DNA of 5,506 bases from Lishizhenia sp. Lineage in GTDB: Bacteria; Bacteroidota; Bacteroidia; Flavobacteriales_D; Crocinitomicaceae. Under the pieces are notes generated by a model, which did not search any database, was not told the origin of the DNA, and was given only the letters and a program-made list of their open reading frames with translations. The stretch is taken from assembly GCA_007117055.1 (NCBI GenBank), contig SKHH01000034.1, forward strand, positions 1-5,506. The letters run 5' to 3'. Both the position numbers and the translations under genes were made by a program. Within the stretch, counting starts at the first letter, position 1. The number at the start of each line of letters is the position of its first letter. Below are positions 1-5,506 of the stretch, in pieces.

Positions 1-1217
1 AACGAAAATACCTCTTGAAACCCAATGCTATTGTAAGCAATACAAAATTGTCGAATAATCAGTTGGTACGAGCAGATGACTGGATGACGAGGTACGCCAA
101 TGAAAACGCTCAGTTTTTAAGGGATTCTATTTTTGACGATAATGATTCACTCATCCCTTTTGAACGTTGGGAGGATATAAGACTCAAAAATATCCAACTC
201 AATGCGATGTATCAAACTATTTTGTGTGAAGTGCAATTGCTTCAATTTAATGTATTGAAAGATTCTTCACTCCTTGATTCGATAGTTAGTACCAGAGAGT
301 TGTTAGAAATAATGGAAACAGAAAATACAAAGGAAGACTCGCTACTCCTTATTATGGACACTTCAAGTGTATCCACTTTAAACCATGGTTTGAACAATTG
401 GATTGATTCCATCTATGCTGTCGTGGATACCTTAGTCGAAAGAAAGAACGTCCAAAACTACCTCAAAAAACAAGAACTCAAAGCATTAAAAGAGCAAAAA
501 GAAAAGGAAGAAGCTGAGTTGAAAAGAGTAGGTGTGGACGAGCGATTATATCATTTGGATTCATTGTTGTACGACACCTTAAAGGTGAGTTTTGATTCAT
601 TACAGTTGTATTTACTCCAAGTGCAGGAAGAAAATCTTGAGTTGGAGAACACCTTAACGACAGGTGATTCACTTGCATTTGCTGAACAAATTATTGCAGA
701 CTCAATGATGACAGATTCATTGGGCACAATAGTAGATGAAATAGCAGCCATGGATACAATGTCATTATTTACCGAAGCGACAGATACGTTGCTATTAGAT
801 TTTTGGGAAAATAGAGACATACAATCAGGTTTGGATACAGTTAAAATCACAAAGCGACATAAAAATATGGCTCGAATAGAGACCATGTGGAACGAGATAG
901 AGAAGACATTACAGGATTCATTGGTGTTTTCTTCTATAGAAGAGCATGTGTTGTTTATAGAGCGGTTGAAAATAGATATAAAAAACATTCATCGACAAGC
1001 ATTGCTTTTTTGCACTCAAGAATTACAGCAACGCATGATCTTATGGTCGATAGAACAAAGTCTAGAGGAGTCTCTTTCAGAAGAACTATCGGACGAAGAG
1101 TTAATAGAAGCATTGAATGACGAAGAGGATTCTGATGACGAAGAAGAGGCAGATGAGAAAGAAGAGGAAGAAGTGAAAGATCAAGGAAAACGGAGGAGAA
1201 AAAAGGCTGACAATTAA
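1..1217 (+). CDS. Unrecognised acidic, Asp-Ser/Thr-rich helical protein, 5' end outside the window
   Basis: The frame is open to the left edge (codons RKYL precede the in-frame TTG at 15), so this is probably a gene cut by the window rather than one starting at that TTG. Residues below are numbered from the TTG. I do not recognise a family. Between residues 37 and 302 there are 18 Asp-Ser or Asp-Thr pairs, usually followed by Leu, Ile, Met or Val, and several are exactly seven residues apart (37/44, 108/115, 131/138, 187/194), which suggests amphipathic helices. Residues 148-172 are a Lys/Glu-rich stretch likely to form a coiled coil. The C-terminus is strongly acidic from about 351 to 388, then ends in a basic GKRRRKK cluster. 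No membrane segment is visible in this part; a signal peptide could lie upstream. It is followed by a probable terminator, and the next gene begins 302 bases later, so it is probably a separate transcription unit. That it is a real gene is likely; its function is unknown. Confidence 0.75.
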   Translation, partial: RKYLLKPNAIVSNTKLSNNQLVRADDWMTRYANENAQFLRDSIFDDNDSLIPFERWEDIRLKNIQLNAMYQTILCEVQLLQFNVLKDSSLLDSIVSTRELLEIMETENTKEDSLLLIMDTSSVSTLNHGLNNWIDSIYAVVDTLVERKNVQNYLKKQELKALKEQKEKEEAELKRVGVDERLYHLDSLLYDTLKVSFDSLQLYLLQVQEENLELENTLTTGDSLAFAEQIIADSMMTDSLGTIVDEIAAMDTMSLFTEATDTLLLDFWENRDIQSGLDTVKITKRHKNMARIETMWNEIEKTLQDSLVFSSIEEHVLFIERLKIDIKNIHRQALLFCTQELQQRMILWSIEQSLEESLSEELSDEELIEALNDEEDSDDEEEADEKEEEEVKDQGKRRRKKADN

Positions 1218-1266
1218 GTTGTTGAACTGTTTGACGTAACCATTTGAGCATACACTTTTTTTTTTG

Positions 1267-1336
1267 AACCATTAAACGAAGGAAATTAAGAATCACTCCC
1301 TTAATGAGCCTTAACTTCTTAATGGTTTTATTTTTT
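1267..1336 (+). terminator. Probable intrinsic terminator of the left-edge gene
   Basis: AACCATTAA (1267-1275) is the exact reverse complement of TTAATGGTT (1319-1327). The stem continues after a two-base bulge with GAAG (1278-1281) and CTTC (1315-1318). An inner ATTAAG (1285-1290) can pair with CTTAAT (1300-1305). The outer stem runs directly into TTTATTTTTT, giving the U-rich tail expected for plus-strand transcription. It lies about 50 bases after the stop codon. The stem is AT-rich, so it may be weak, and no folding energy was calculated. Confidence 0.5.
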
Positions 1337-1488
1337 ATTATTTGATTATGAGCCATTAACACTTAGCTTTCACAAAGCTCCAAGACATAGATTCTTTACT
1401 TCTTTTGCGGTTATATCTTAATAAAACCGGTTGTTTTAACTTATTTACTTATTACCACTACAATTACAGTAGAACCACCATTTTTTCG

Positions 1489-1496
1489 TATCTTTC
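1489..1496 (+). promoter_or_regulatory. Candidate -7 element of the flavoprotein-pirin operon
   Basis: TATCTTTC fits the Bacteroidota -7 consensus TAnnTTTG except at the last base. It lies 23 bases before the ATG, which would give a leader of roughly 15-20 bases. No clear -33 TTG sits at the usual distance upstream, so this rests on one box only. The leader (AACACAAATAGAACAAC) is A-rich with no Shine-Dalgarno sequence, which is common in this phylum. Confidence 0.3.
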
Positions 1497-1519
1497 TCAT
1501 TCAACACAAATAGAACAAC

Positions 1520-2050
1520 ATGAAGATAGTAGCATTTGGAGCAAGTAATAGTAAACAGTCGATAAACAAACAATTTGCAACATTTACCGCTAATTTATTT
1601 GATGCAGAAGATGTCGAAATTATTGATTTGAACGACTTTGAGTTGCCGTTATATGGTATAGACAAAAAAAAAAAAACGGGGATTCCAGAGACTGCGGTGG
1701 CTTTTTATGATAAATTACAAAGTGCTGATTTAATTATTATTTCCTTAGCCGAACACAATGGAAGCTACACAACGGTTTTCAAAAATTTATTAGACTGGAT
1801 GAGCAGACATAACACTAAAGTATTTTCATCCAAAAAAGTATTCCTCTTATCCACTTCACCTGGAGGAATGGGAGGGAAGTTCGTCATGGAAGCTGCGATG
1901 ACTCGATTTCCGCGTCATGGAGCAGAAGTTATTGGTCAATTTAGTTTACCTTCTTTTAATGATAATTTTGATGGAGAAACAGGAGTAAAAGATGAAGATC
2001 TAAAGCAACGTTTTCAAAAGATAATTGACGAGGTGAAAAGAAAATTATAA
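1520..2050 (+). CDS. NADPH-dependent FMN reductase family flavoprotein
   Basis: This 176-residue protein has the size and layout of the flavodoxin-like NAD(P)H-dependent FMN reductase family, whose members bind FMN and pass electrons from NAD(P)H to flavin, quinone, azo or metal substrates. The N-terminal strand and loop MKIVAFGASNSKQSINKQFA (1-20) matches the FMN-phosphate loop. EHNGSYTTVFKNLLDWMSR (77-95) is the family's ENGS-type flavin loop and helix, and STSPGGMGG (111-119) the second flavin-contacting loop. It has no signal peptide or membrane segment, so it should be cytosolic. The ATG start places the FMN loop right at the N-terminus, as is usual. It is followed after 11 bases by the pirin gene, so the two are probably co-transcribed. 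Oddity: residues 49-52 are four lysines encoded by AAA within a 13-A run. The true substrate cannot be inferred. Confidence 0.9.
   Translation: MKIVAFGASNSKQSINKQFATFTANLFDAEDVEIIDLNDFELPLYGIDKKKKTGIPETAVAFYDKLQSADLIIISLAEHNGSYTTVFKNLLDWMSRHNTKVFSSKKVFLLSTSPGGMGGKFVMEAAMTRFPRHGAEVIGQFSLPSFNDNFDGETGVKDEDLKQRFQKIIDEVKRKL
1664..1676 (+). repeat. Run of 13 A inside the flavoprotein gene
   Basis: An uninterrupted A13 tract encodes Lys49-52 plus the first base of Thr53. Loss of one A brings a stop (TAA) after about 22 further codons; gain of one A brings a stop (TGA) after about 15 codons. Either would remove the ENGS-type and SPGG loops. The tract is a possible site of replication or transcription slippage, or of sequencing error. 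Confidence 0.9.
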
Positions 2051-2061
2051 CAGTATATATT

Positions 2062-2931
2062 ATGTCGAATATTGAATTAATAAAAGAAGAAAGAGCAACG
2101 AAAATCGGAGCGTTTTTAGTTGGAAGACTTTTACCGTTTAGAGAAAAAAGAAGCGTAGGTCCATTCGTTTTTATTGATCATATGGGGCCAGTAAGCATGA
2201 GTGAAGACCAAAACCTGGATGTGCTGCCTCATCCTCATATTGGACTTTCAACCTTAACCTATCTTTTTGAAGGAACGATTATGCATCGGGATAGCATTGG
2301 AACTGAAGTTGAAATTCAAGCAGGTGATGTAAATTGGATGACAGCAGGAAAAGGTATAGTCCACTCTGAAAGAACACCTGAACGATTTAGGAATCAGGCT
2401 AAAGAGCTCCATGGTTTACAAATTTGGGTTGCATTACCCAAGGACTTAGAAGAGTCCGATCCTTCATTTCATCAAATAAAATCAAACCAACTTCCTAGCT
2501 GGACAGATGGTGCCTTGAAAATGAAATTGATTGCTGGTCAATTACAGAATAAAAAATCGCCAGTTCCTGTGCATAGTTCGCTTTATTTCATAGAAATAAA
2601 AAGCGAGGAAAATGAGCAAGTAAGCATCGGTGAACAACTGTATGGTGAAAGTGCGTTGTATATTTTAGAAGGAAAAGTTAGAGCTGAAGGAAATGAATAT
2701 GAAGCAAAGCAAATTTTAATAGCTAAAAATGCAAAGCTTTGTAGTTTTGAAATGGAAAAAAACACTACCATTTATATTTTTGGTGGTAGGCCTTTTGAAG
2801 AAGAGAGGTATATTGATTGGAATTTTGTGTCCTCAAGTAAAGAACGCATACTGAAAGCAAAAGAAGAATGGAAGCAACAACAATTCCCCAAAATTAATGG
2901 AGAAGACGAGTTTGTTCCGTACCCATCATAA
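2062..2931 (+). CDS. Pirin family protein (bicupin)
   Basis: This 289-residue protein matches pirin across its full length. Pirins are two-domain cupin proteins that bind one metal in the N-terminal barrel; some bacterial members act as quercetin 2,3-dioxygenases, while human pirin is a nuclear redox-sensing co-regulator. The N-terminal domain contains GPFVFIDHMGP (33-43), HPHIGLSTLTYLFEG (57-71) and the stretch ending in TAGKGIVHSE (94-103). The four expected metal ligands are all present as His57, His59, His101 and Glu103. The second cupin domain spans about residues 150-245. The C-terminus has the family block GGRPFEEERYIDWNFVSSSKERI, followed by the FP and EFVPYP motifs. No signal peptide is seen, so it should be cytosolic. 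It lies 11 bases after the flavoprotein gene without a Shine-Dalgarno sequence, suggesting a shared transcript. Family assignment is firm; substrate is not. Confidence 0.95.
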   Translation: MSNIELIKEERATKIGAFLVGRLLPFREKRSVGPFVFIDHMGPVSMSEDQNLDVLPHPHIGLSTLTYLFEGTIMHRDSIGTEVEIQAGDVNWMTAGKGIVHSERTPERFRNQAKELHGLQIWVALPKDLEESDPSFHQIKSNQLPSWTDGALKMKLIAGQLQNKKSPVPVHSSLYFIEIKSEENEQVSIGEQLYGESALYILEGKVRAEGNEYEAKQILIAKNAKLCSFEMEKNTTIYIFGGRPFEEERYIDWNFVSSSKERILKAKEEWKQQQFPKINGEDEFVPYPS

Positions 2932-2946
2932 AAAACTTCTAGCATG

Positions 2947-3522
2947 TTATTTAACCCACCGAATACTTTCCATGAACTTTTCAAGGTCTTCTTTCACAAA
3001 ATCTAACACCGGGCGAATTGAATCATAGTTTGGACGCGTATTGAAATATACTACTCCGCCAATAAAATGATTCAAGCTATCCGTGGTATAAAATTGAAAG
3101 GGAGAAGCAACATTTCCTTGTAATTCAAAAAGTGTTCCTCCGAAAGTTCCGTCTTCTGACTGAATAGTATAGTCGTGGATTGCGGTTGCCTTAATTTTAT
3201 GCTCATCTACTTTATCAATTGCATAATCTACATAGGCAGATAAATTAGTATCCATTTCAATTACAGACAAATGTAAAGCTCCATTTAGCCCTGTGAATAC
3301 TATATCTCGGTTACAATTATTTGGAGCAACACTGCCTACTTTGAAATAGTTTGGACTTAAAAATTCATATCCACAATCATCTCGATAAGTTTCGTAAGTT
3401 TTAGCTGGTAACTCCACCCTTAAATAGGTTGGAGGTTTGGGAATGTTTTTTTGTTTTTGAGTACAGGACACACTCAACATAATTAACAATAACATTACGC
3501 TCCAAAGATAGTTCTTTATCAT
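2947..3522 (-). CDS. gldD: Gliding motility lipoprotein GldD
   Basis: This 191-residue protein matches GldD, a lipoprotein needed for gliding in Flavobacterium johnsoniae and associated there with the gliding/type IX secretion machinery. Residues 1-19 form a lipoprotein signal peptide (MIKNY followed by a hydrophobic stretch) ending in LSVSC, with Cys20 as the predicted lipidated residue. The mature part shows GldD-like features: KPPTYLRVELPAKTYETY (29-46), DCGYEF (49-54), a LHLSV strand near 84-88, FYTTDSLNHFIGGVVYFNTRPNYDSI (144-169) and a C-terminal helix ending MESIRWVK. Length is typical. It is the last gene of the ssb-gldE-gldD cluster, starting 13 bases after gldE, and has a purine-rich Shine-Dalgarno-like leader. 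Its 3' end faces the pirin gene with only 15 bases between. The biochemical activity of GldD is not known. Confidence 0.93.
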   Translation of the reverse strand: MIKNYLWSVMLLLIMLSVSCTQKQKNIPKPPTYLRVELPAKTYETYRDDCGYEFLSPNYFKVGSVAPNNCNRDIVFTGLNGALHLSVIEMDTNLSAYVDYAIDKVDEHKIKATAIHDYTIQSEDGTFGGTLFELQGNVASPFQFYTTDSLNHFIGGVVYFNTRPNYDSIRPVLDFVKEDLEKFMESIRWVK

Positions 3523-3531
3523 TCCTTCCTC
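3523..3531 (-). promoter_or_regulatory. Shine-Dalgarno-like site of gldD
   Basis: The 13-base gap between gldE and gldD reads AATTGAGGAAGGA on the minus strand and abuts the gldD ATG. GAGG lies five bases before the start codon. The other starts here (flavoprotein, pirin, gldE, ssb) have no such purine block, so gldD may be translated more efficiently or independently of gldE. Confidence 0.45.
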
Positions 3532-3535
3532 AATT

Positions 3536-4873
3536 TTAATCTCGATTCACTTTTACTTTAATTCTTTTGATTCGTTTTTTATCCGCAGCTTCAACAACAA
3601 AATCAATATTTTCAAAAGAATATTTTTGATTGTTTTGCAGAATTTCCCCGGATTGCTCGATTAAAAAACCAGCCAATGAATCTGCTTCTCCTTTTTTTAT
3701 TTCAAATGATTTCCCATCAATGGAAAGTACTTTGTACATATCTACAAGAGCTGTCTTCCCTTCAAAAACAAACGTATTCTCGTCTATTTTAGTATAAATC
3801 ACCTCTTCATCGTCAAATTCATCGGTTATTTCTCCCACAATTTCCTCCAATACATCTTCTAATGTAACAACTCCACTAGCCCCTCCATATTCGTCAACAA
3901 CAACAGCCATGTGCATTTTTCGCTCTTGGAACTCTTTGAGTAAATCATCAATCTTTTTGTTTTCAGGGACGAAAAAGGGGGGGCGAATTAATTTTTCCCA
4001 TTCAAAATCCTCCTTCTTATCCAAGTATGGAAGTAAATCTTTTACATAAATAATTCCAACTACTTCATCAAATGTTTCCTTGTACACAGGGATGCGAGAA
4101 TACCCTGCATCAAGAATAATTTCGAGTAATTCGGAATACGAAGAAGATGTGTCAATAGCAACGGTATCGACTCGCGAACGCATAATTTGTTTAACATCCG
4201 TATTCCCAAAATTGACAATCCCCTCAAATAATCGATGTTCGTCTGTTGAAATATCTTCTTCCTTGGTTAAGGCTATAGCTGTTTCTAAATCTTCAGTTGA
4301 AACAGAGATGCTTCTTTTTCTAGCGTATTTAAGTATGACATCTGTTCCATTCAATAATAGACGCTTCAACCACGAAAAGGGAGGTGTTTTACTGAGTGTT
4401 AAAATTGGAGTTGACATTAACAGTACAATTTTTAAACTATTTCTGTTGGCGTAAACTTTTGGGACAACTTCTCCTAATAATAAAATGATAAATGTAATCC
4501 CTACTACTTCAATGAAGGCATGTAAAAAATCACTTCCTTCCTGTGGTGCTGGGTAAATGCTTAAAAACAGATAACTCGCAATAATTATAATAGCGATATT
4601 CACTAGATTATTCACGATTAGAATAATAGCCAATAGTTCTTTTGGTGAGTTAAGGAGATCAAAAGCATTTGTCGCTCGTTTCGAATTCAACTCTTTCAAA
4701 TCTGTTTTGTCTGAAGGGGATAAAGAGAAAAAAGCGACTTCAGATCCTGAGATCAATGCAGAAATTGAAAGAAGAATTAATAATACTCCCAACCCTATCC
4801 AAAAGCCAATATCAATTTGATTGGAATGTATAATTTGACTGAAAATAAAACTATGCGATTCGGGGTCGTCCAT
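3536..4873 (-). CDS. gldE: Gliding motility-associated protein GldE (CNNM/CorC-like, CBS-pair membrane protein)
   Basis: This 445-residue protein has the HlyC/CorC (CNNM) architecture, a family linked to divalent cation efflux or transport. The N-terminal membrane domain (DUF21) has hydrophobic segments near residues 23-42, 80-105, 118-137 and 147-160. It carries the conserved SGSEVAFFSL (42-51), VNNLVNI (87-93) and GEVVPK (134-139) motifs. Two CBS domains follow: about 227-285 (MRSRVDTVAI, GYSRIPVY, VVGIIYVKDLL) and about 295-350 (MHMAVVVDEYGGASGVVTLEDVLEEIVGEI). A CorC/HlyC C-terminal domain spans about 360-440 and ends in a basic KKRIKRIKVKV stretch. Position immediately before gldD and after ssb identifies it as GldE rather than a generic CorC paralogue. 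It should sit in the cytoplasmic membrane with the CBS and CorC parts in the cytosol. The ATG start lies 11 bases after the ssb stop, so it is co-transcribed with ssb. The transported ion, if any, and the role in gliding are not shown by sequence. Confidence 0.93.
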   Translation of the reverse strand: MDDPESHSFIFSQIIHSNQIDIGFWIGLGVLLILLSISALISGSEVAFFSLSPSDKTDLKELNSKRATNAFDLLNSPKELLAIILIVNNLVNIAIIIIASYLFLSIYPAPQEGSDFLHAFIEVVGITFIILLLGEVVPKVYANRNSLKIVLLMSTPILTLSKTPPFSWLKRLLLNGTDVILKYARKRSISVSTEDLETAIALTKEEDISTDEHRLFEGIVNFGNTDVKQIMRSRVDTVAIDTSSSYSELLEIILDAGYSRIPVYKETFDEVVGIIYVKDLLPYLDKKEDFEWEKLIRPPFFVPENKKIDDLLKEFQERKMHMAVVVDEYGGASGVVTLEDVLEEIVGEITDEFDDEEVIYTKIDENTFVFEGKTALVDMYKVLSIDGKSFEIKKGEADSLAGFLIEQSGEILQNNQKYSFENIDFVVEAADKKRIKRIKVKVNRD

Positions 4874-4884
4874 TGTTTTTCAAC

Positions 4885-5337
4885 TTAAAACGGTAAATCA
4901 TCGTCGTCACTATCACTCATCATATTTTCTGATAAGTTAGTATCTGGTTTTGATGTTGTTCCTTCTTGAGTGTATGGTTGCGAAGACGCTGTGCTTTCGT
5001 TTTTACTTGTTAACATGGTCATATTGTCAGCGACTACTTCTGTTGAATATTTAGTCACACCCGATTCGTCTTGCCAAGATCTAGTCTTGAGTTTTCCTTC
5101 TACATAGACTTTCATACCTTTTTTAACGTATCGCTCAACTACATCAGCAAGACCTCTCCACACTACTATATTGTGCCAATCCGTGATATCTCTCCGCTCT
5201 CCTGTAGTTTTATCGGTGTATGATTCTGATGTTGCTAACGGAAATCTTGCCAGTTTTGTACCGTTTTCTAATGATCTTATTTCTGGGTCTTTGCCCAAGT
5301 TTCCGATTAATATAACTTTGTTAACACTTCCTGCCAT
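4885..5337 (-). CDS. ssb: Single-stranded DNA-binding protein
   Basis: This 150-residue protein is a standard bacterial SSB, which coats single-stranded DNA as a tetramer in replication, recombination and repair. The OB fold covers about residues 1-110: MAGSVNKVILIGNLGKDPEI at the N-terminus, then ITDWHNIVVWRGLADVVERYVKKGMKVYVEGKLKTRSW in the middle. Trp54 and Trp88 correspond to the DNA-stacking tryptophans of E. coli SSB, and Trp60 occupies the position of E. coli Phe60. A Ser/Thr/Gln-rich flexible linker runs from about 111 to 141. The C-terminus DSDDDDLPF is the acidic tip that recruits partner proteins. It is the first visible gene of the ssb-gldE-gldD operon; the 112 bases upstream leave room for its own promoter. 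No Shine-Dalgarno sequence precedes the ATG. Confidence 0.97.
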   Translation of the reverse strand: MAGSVNKVILIGNLGKDPEIRSLENGTKLARFPLATSESYTDKTTGERRDITDWHNIVVWRGLADVVERYVKKGMKVYVEGKLKTRSWQDESGVTKYSTEVVADNMTMLTSKNESTASSQPYTQEGTTSKPDTNLSENMMSDSDDDDLPF

Positions 5338-5341
5338 AAAA

Positions 5342-5401
5342 CAAAACTAAGTAATTTTTTTGGGGTAAAAAATAGTAGTCTAAATAAAGTTGTTTTTTCA
5401 A
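5342..5401 (-). promoter_or_regulatory. Candidate promoter region of ssb
   Basis: Two -7-like boxes lie upstream of ssb on the minus strand. TAGTTTTG (5349 down to 5342) fits TAnnTTTG exactly but ends only four bases before the ATG, so using it would give an almost leaderless mRNA. TATTTTTT (5374 down to 5367) is a poorer match. It is preceded by TTG (5401 down to 5399) at 24 bases, slightly long for a -33 element, and would give a leader of roughly 20-25 bases. In this AT-rich DNA such matches can arise by chance. Confidence 0.3.
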
Positions 5402-5449
5402 CGCTATCCAGATTTTAACATGAGTAATTCTCAACTAATATATTCGTTA

Positions 5450-5506
5450 TCACTCGCGTTGGAGTTGACCATCTCTCCATGCATCAATGAACTTAGCCCA
5501 TGAAAT
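5450..5506 (-). CDS. Possible 3' end of a minus-strand gene, perhaps mutY
   Basis: On the minus strand one frame entering from the right edge reads ISWAKFIDAWRDGQLQRE and stops at TGA (5452 down to 5450), 112 bases before ssb. In many Flavobacteriia the gene before ssb-gldE-gldD is mutY, the A/G-specific adenine DNA glycosylase. The KFIDAW stretch loosely resembles the short final helix of MutY proteins. Only 18 residues are visible, and another frame is also open to 5431 (FHGLSSLMHGEMVNSNASDNEYIS), so both the frame and the identity are tentative. Confidence 0.35.
   Translation of the reverse strand: MSWAKFIDAWRDGQLQRE

Larger units (their letters stand above)
1218..1519. other. AT-rich intergenic region with hairpins
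   Basis: No convincing gene is visible on either strand. The gap holds a run of ten T (1256-1265), a long imperfect hairpin ending in a T-rich tract (1267-1336), and a small perfect hairpin AGCTTT-CAC-AAAGCT (1365-1379). There is also an 8-base palindrome AACCGGTT (1425-1432) and a near-direct repeat: ATGAGCCTTAAC at 1304-1315 and ATGAGCCATTAAC at 1348-1360. The right end must carry the promoter and short leader of the flavoprotein gene. The small hairpin lacks a following T tract, so it does not look like a second terminator. Confidence 0.7.

Noticed and set aside
551..988. Minus-strand open frame of 145 codons antisense to the left-edge gene
   Set aside because: It is Ser/Asn/Cys-rich with no recognisable domain and lies wholly within the longer plus-strand frame; the recurrent GAT-TCA codons of the plus strand read as serine- and asparagine-rich sequence in antisense.
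955..1362. Minus-strand open frame of 135 codons running from the intergenic hairpin into the left-edge gene
   Set aside because: Its Leu/Pro/Arg-rich composition is what the GAA/GAG-rich acidic tail gives in antisense, and it crosses the probable terminator. No family features are visible.
2930..2956. Possible bidirectional terminator between pirin and gldD
   Set aside because: Only a weak A/T stem (AAAAAAC with GTTATTT, one mismatch) can form in the 15-base gap and the adjoining bases. It has no T tract on the plus side, so it is too weak to annotate.
4080..4454. Plus-strand open frame of 124 codons antisense to gldE
   Set aside because: It lies entirely inside the well-conserved gldE CBS and membrane region and has no coherent protein features.
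5158..5160. Tryptophan at SSB position 60 in place of the E. coli phenylalanine
   Set aside because: It is an aromatic-for-aromatic change in the stacking position that I believe is common in Bacteroidota SSBs, so it is not a sign of altered function.
5389..5402. Small inverted repeat GTTG-TTTTTT-CAAC upstream of ssb
   Set aside because: A four-base stem is expected by chance in this AT-rich sequence, and nothing else supports an operator or terminator.
5420..5502. Plus-strand ATG frame of 27 codons near the right edge
   Set aside because: It is short, has no Shine-Dalgarno sequence or clear promoter, and overlaps the more plausible end of a minus-strand gene.

Overview
The window looks like AT-rich chromosomal DNA from a Bacteroidota bacterium, most likely of the Flavobacteriia/Flavobacteriales. 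The strongest evidence is a tight ssb-gldE-gldD cluster; GldD and GldE are gliding-motility proteins characteristic of this phylum. Supporting signs are translation starts that mostly lack a Shine-Dalgarno sequence and promoter candidates resembling the Bacteroidota -7 element TAnnTTTG. I see no transposase, integrase, tRNA, rRNA, CRISPR array or phage gene.

Layout. (1) Positions 1-1217, plus strand: the 3' part of a gene for a large, acidic, probably helical protein that I do not recognise. It has 18 Asp-Ser/Asp-Thr pairs and ends in an acidic then basic tail. (2) Positions 1218-1519: a roughly 300-base AT-rich gap with a T10 run, a hairpin followed by a T-rich tract (probable terminator), a small second hairpin and a weak promoter candidate. 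(3) Positions 1520-2931, plus strand: a two-gene operon of an NADPH-dependent FMN reductase-family flavoprotein and a pirin-family cupin protein, 11 bases apart. The flavoprotein gene contains a run of 13 A. (4) Positions 2947-5337, minus strand: gldD, gldE and ssb, transcribed in the order ssb, gldE, gldD with gaps of 11 and 13 bases. They converge on the pirin gene with only 15 bases between stop codons. (5) Positions 5338-5506: the ssb upstream region and possibly the last 18 codons of another minus-strand gene, perhaps mutY by gene order and weak resemblance.

Functionally, ssb encodes the single-stranded DNA-binding protein. GldE (a CNNM/CorC-like membrane protein with CBS domains) and GldD (a lipoprotein) belong to the set needed for gliding and linked to type IX secretion in Flavobacterium. 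The flavoprotein and pirin pair suggests a small redox or stress module, but its substrate cannot be read from sequence. I found no convincing new multi-gene system. The most open item is the unrecognised Asp-Ser-rich protein at the left edge; the most testable is the A13 run inside the flavoprotein gene.
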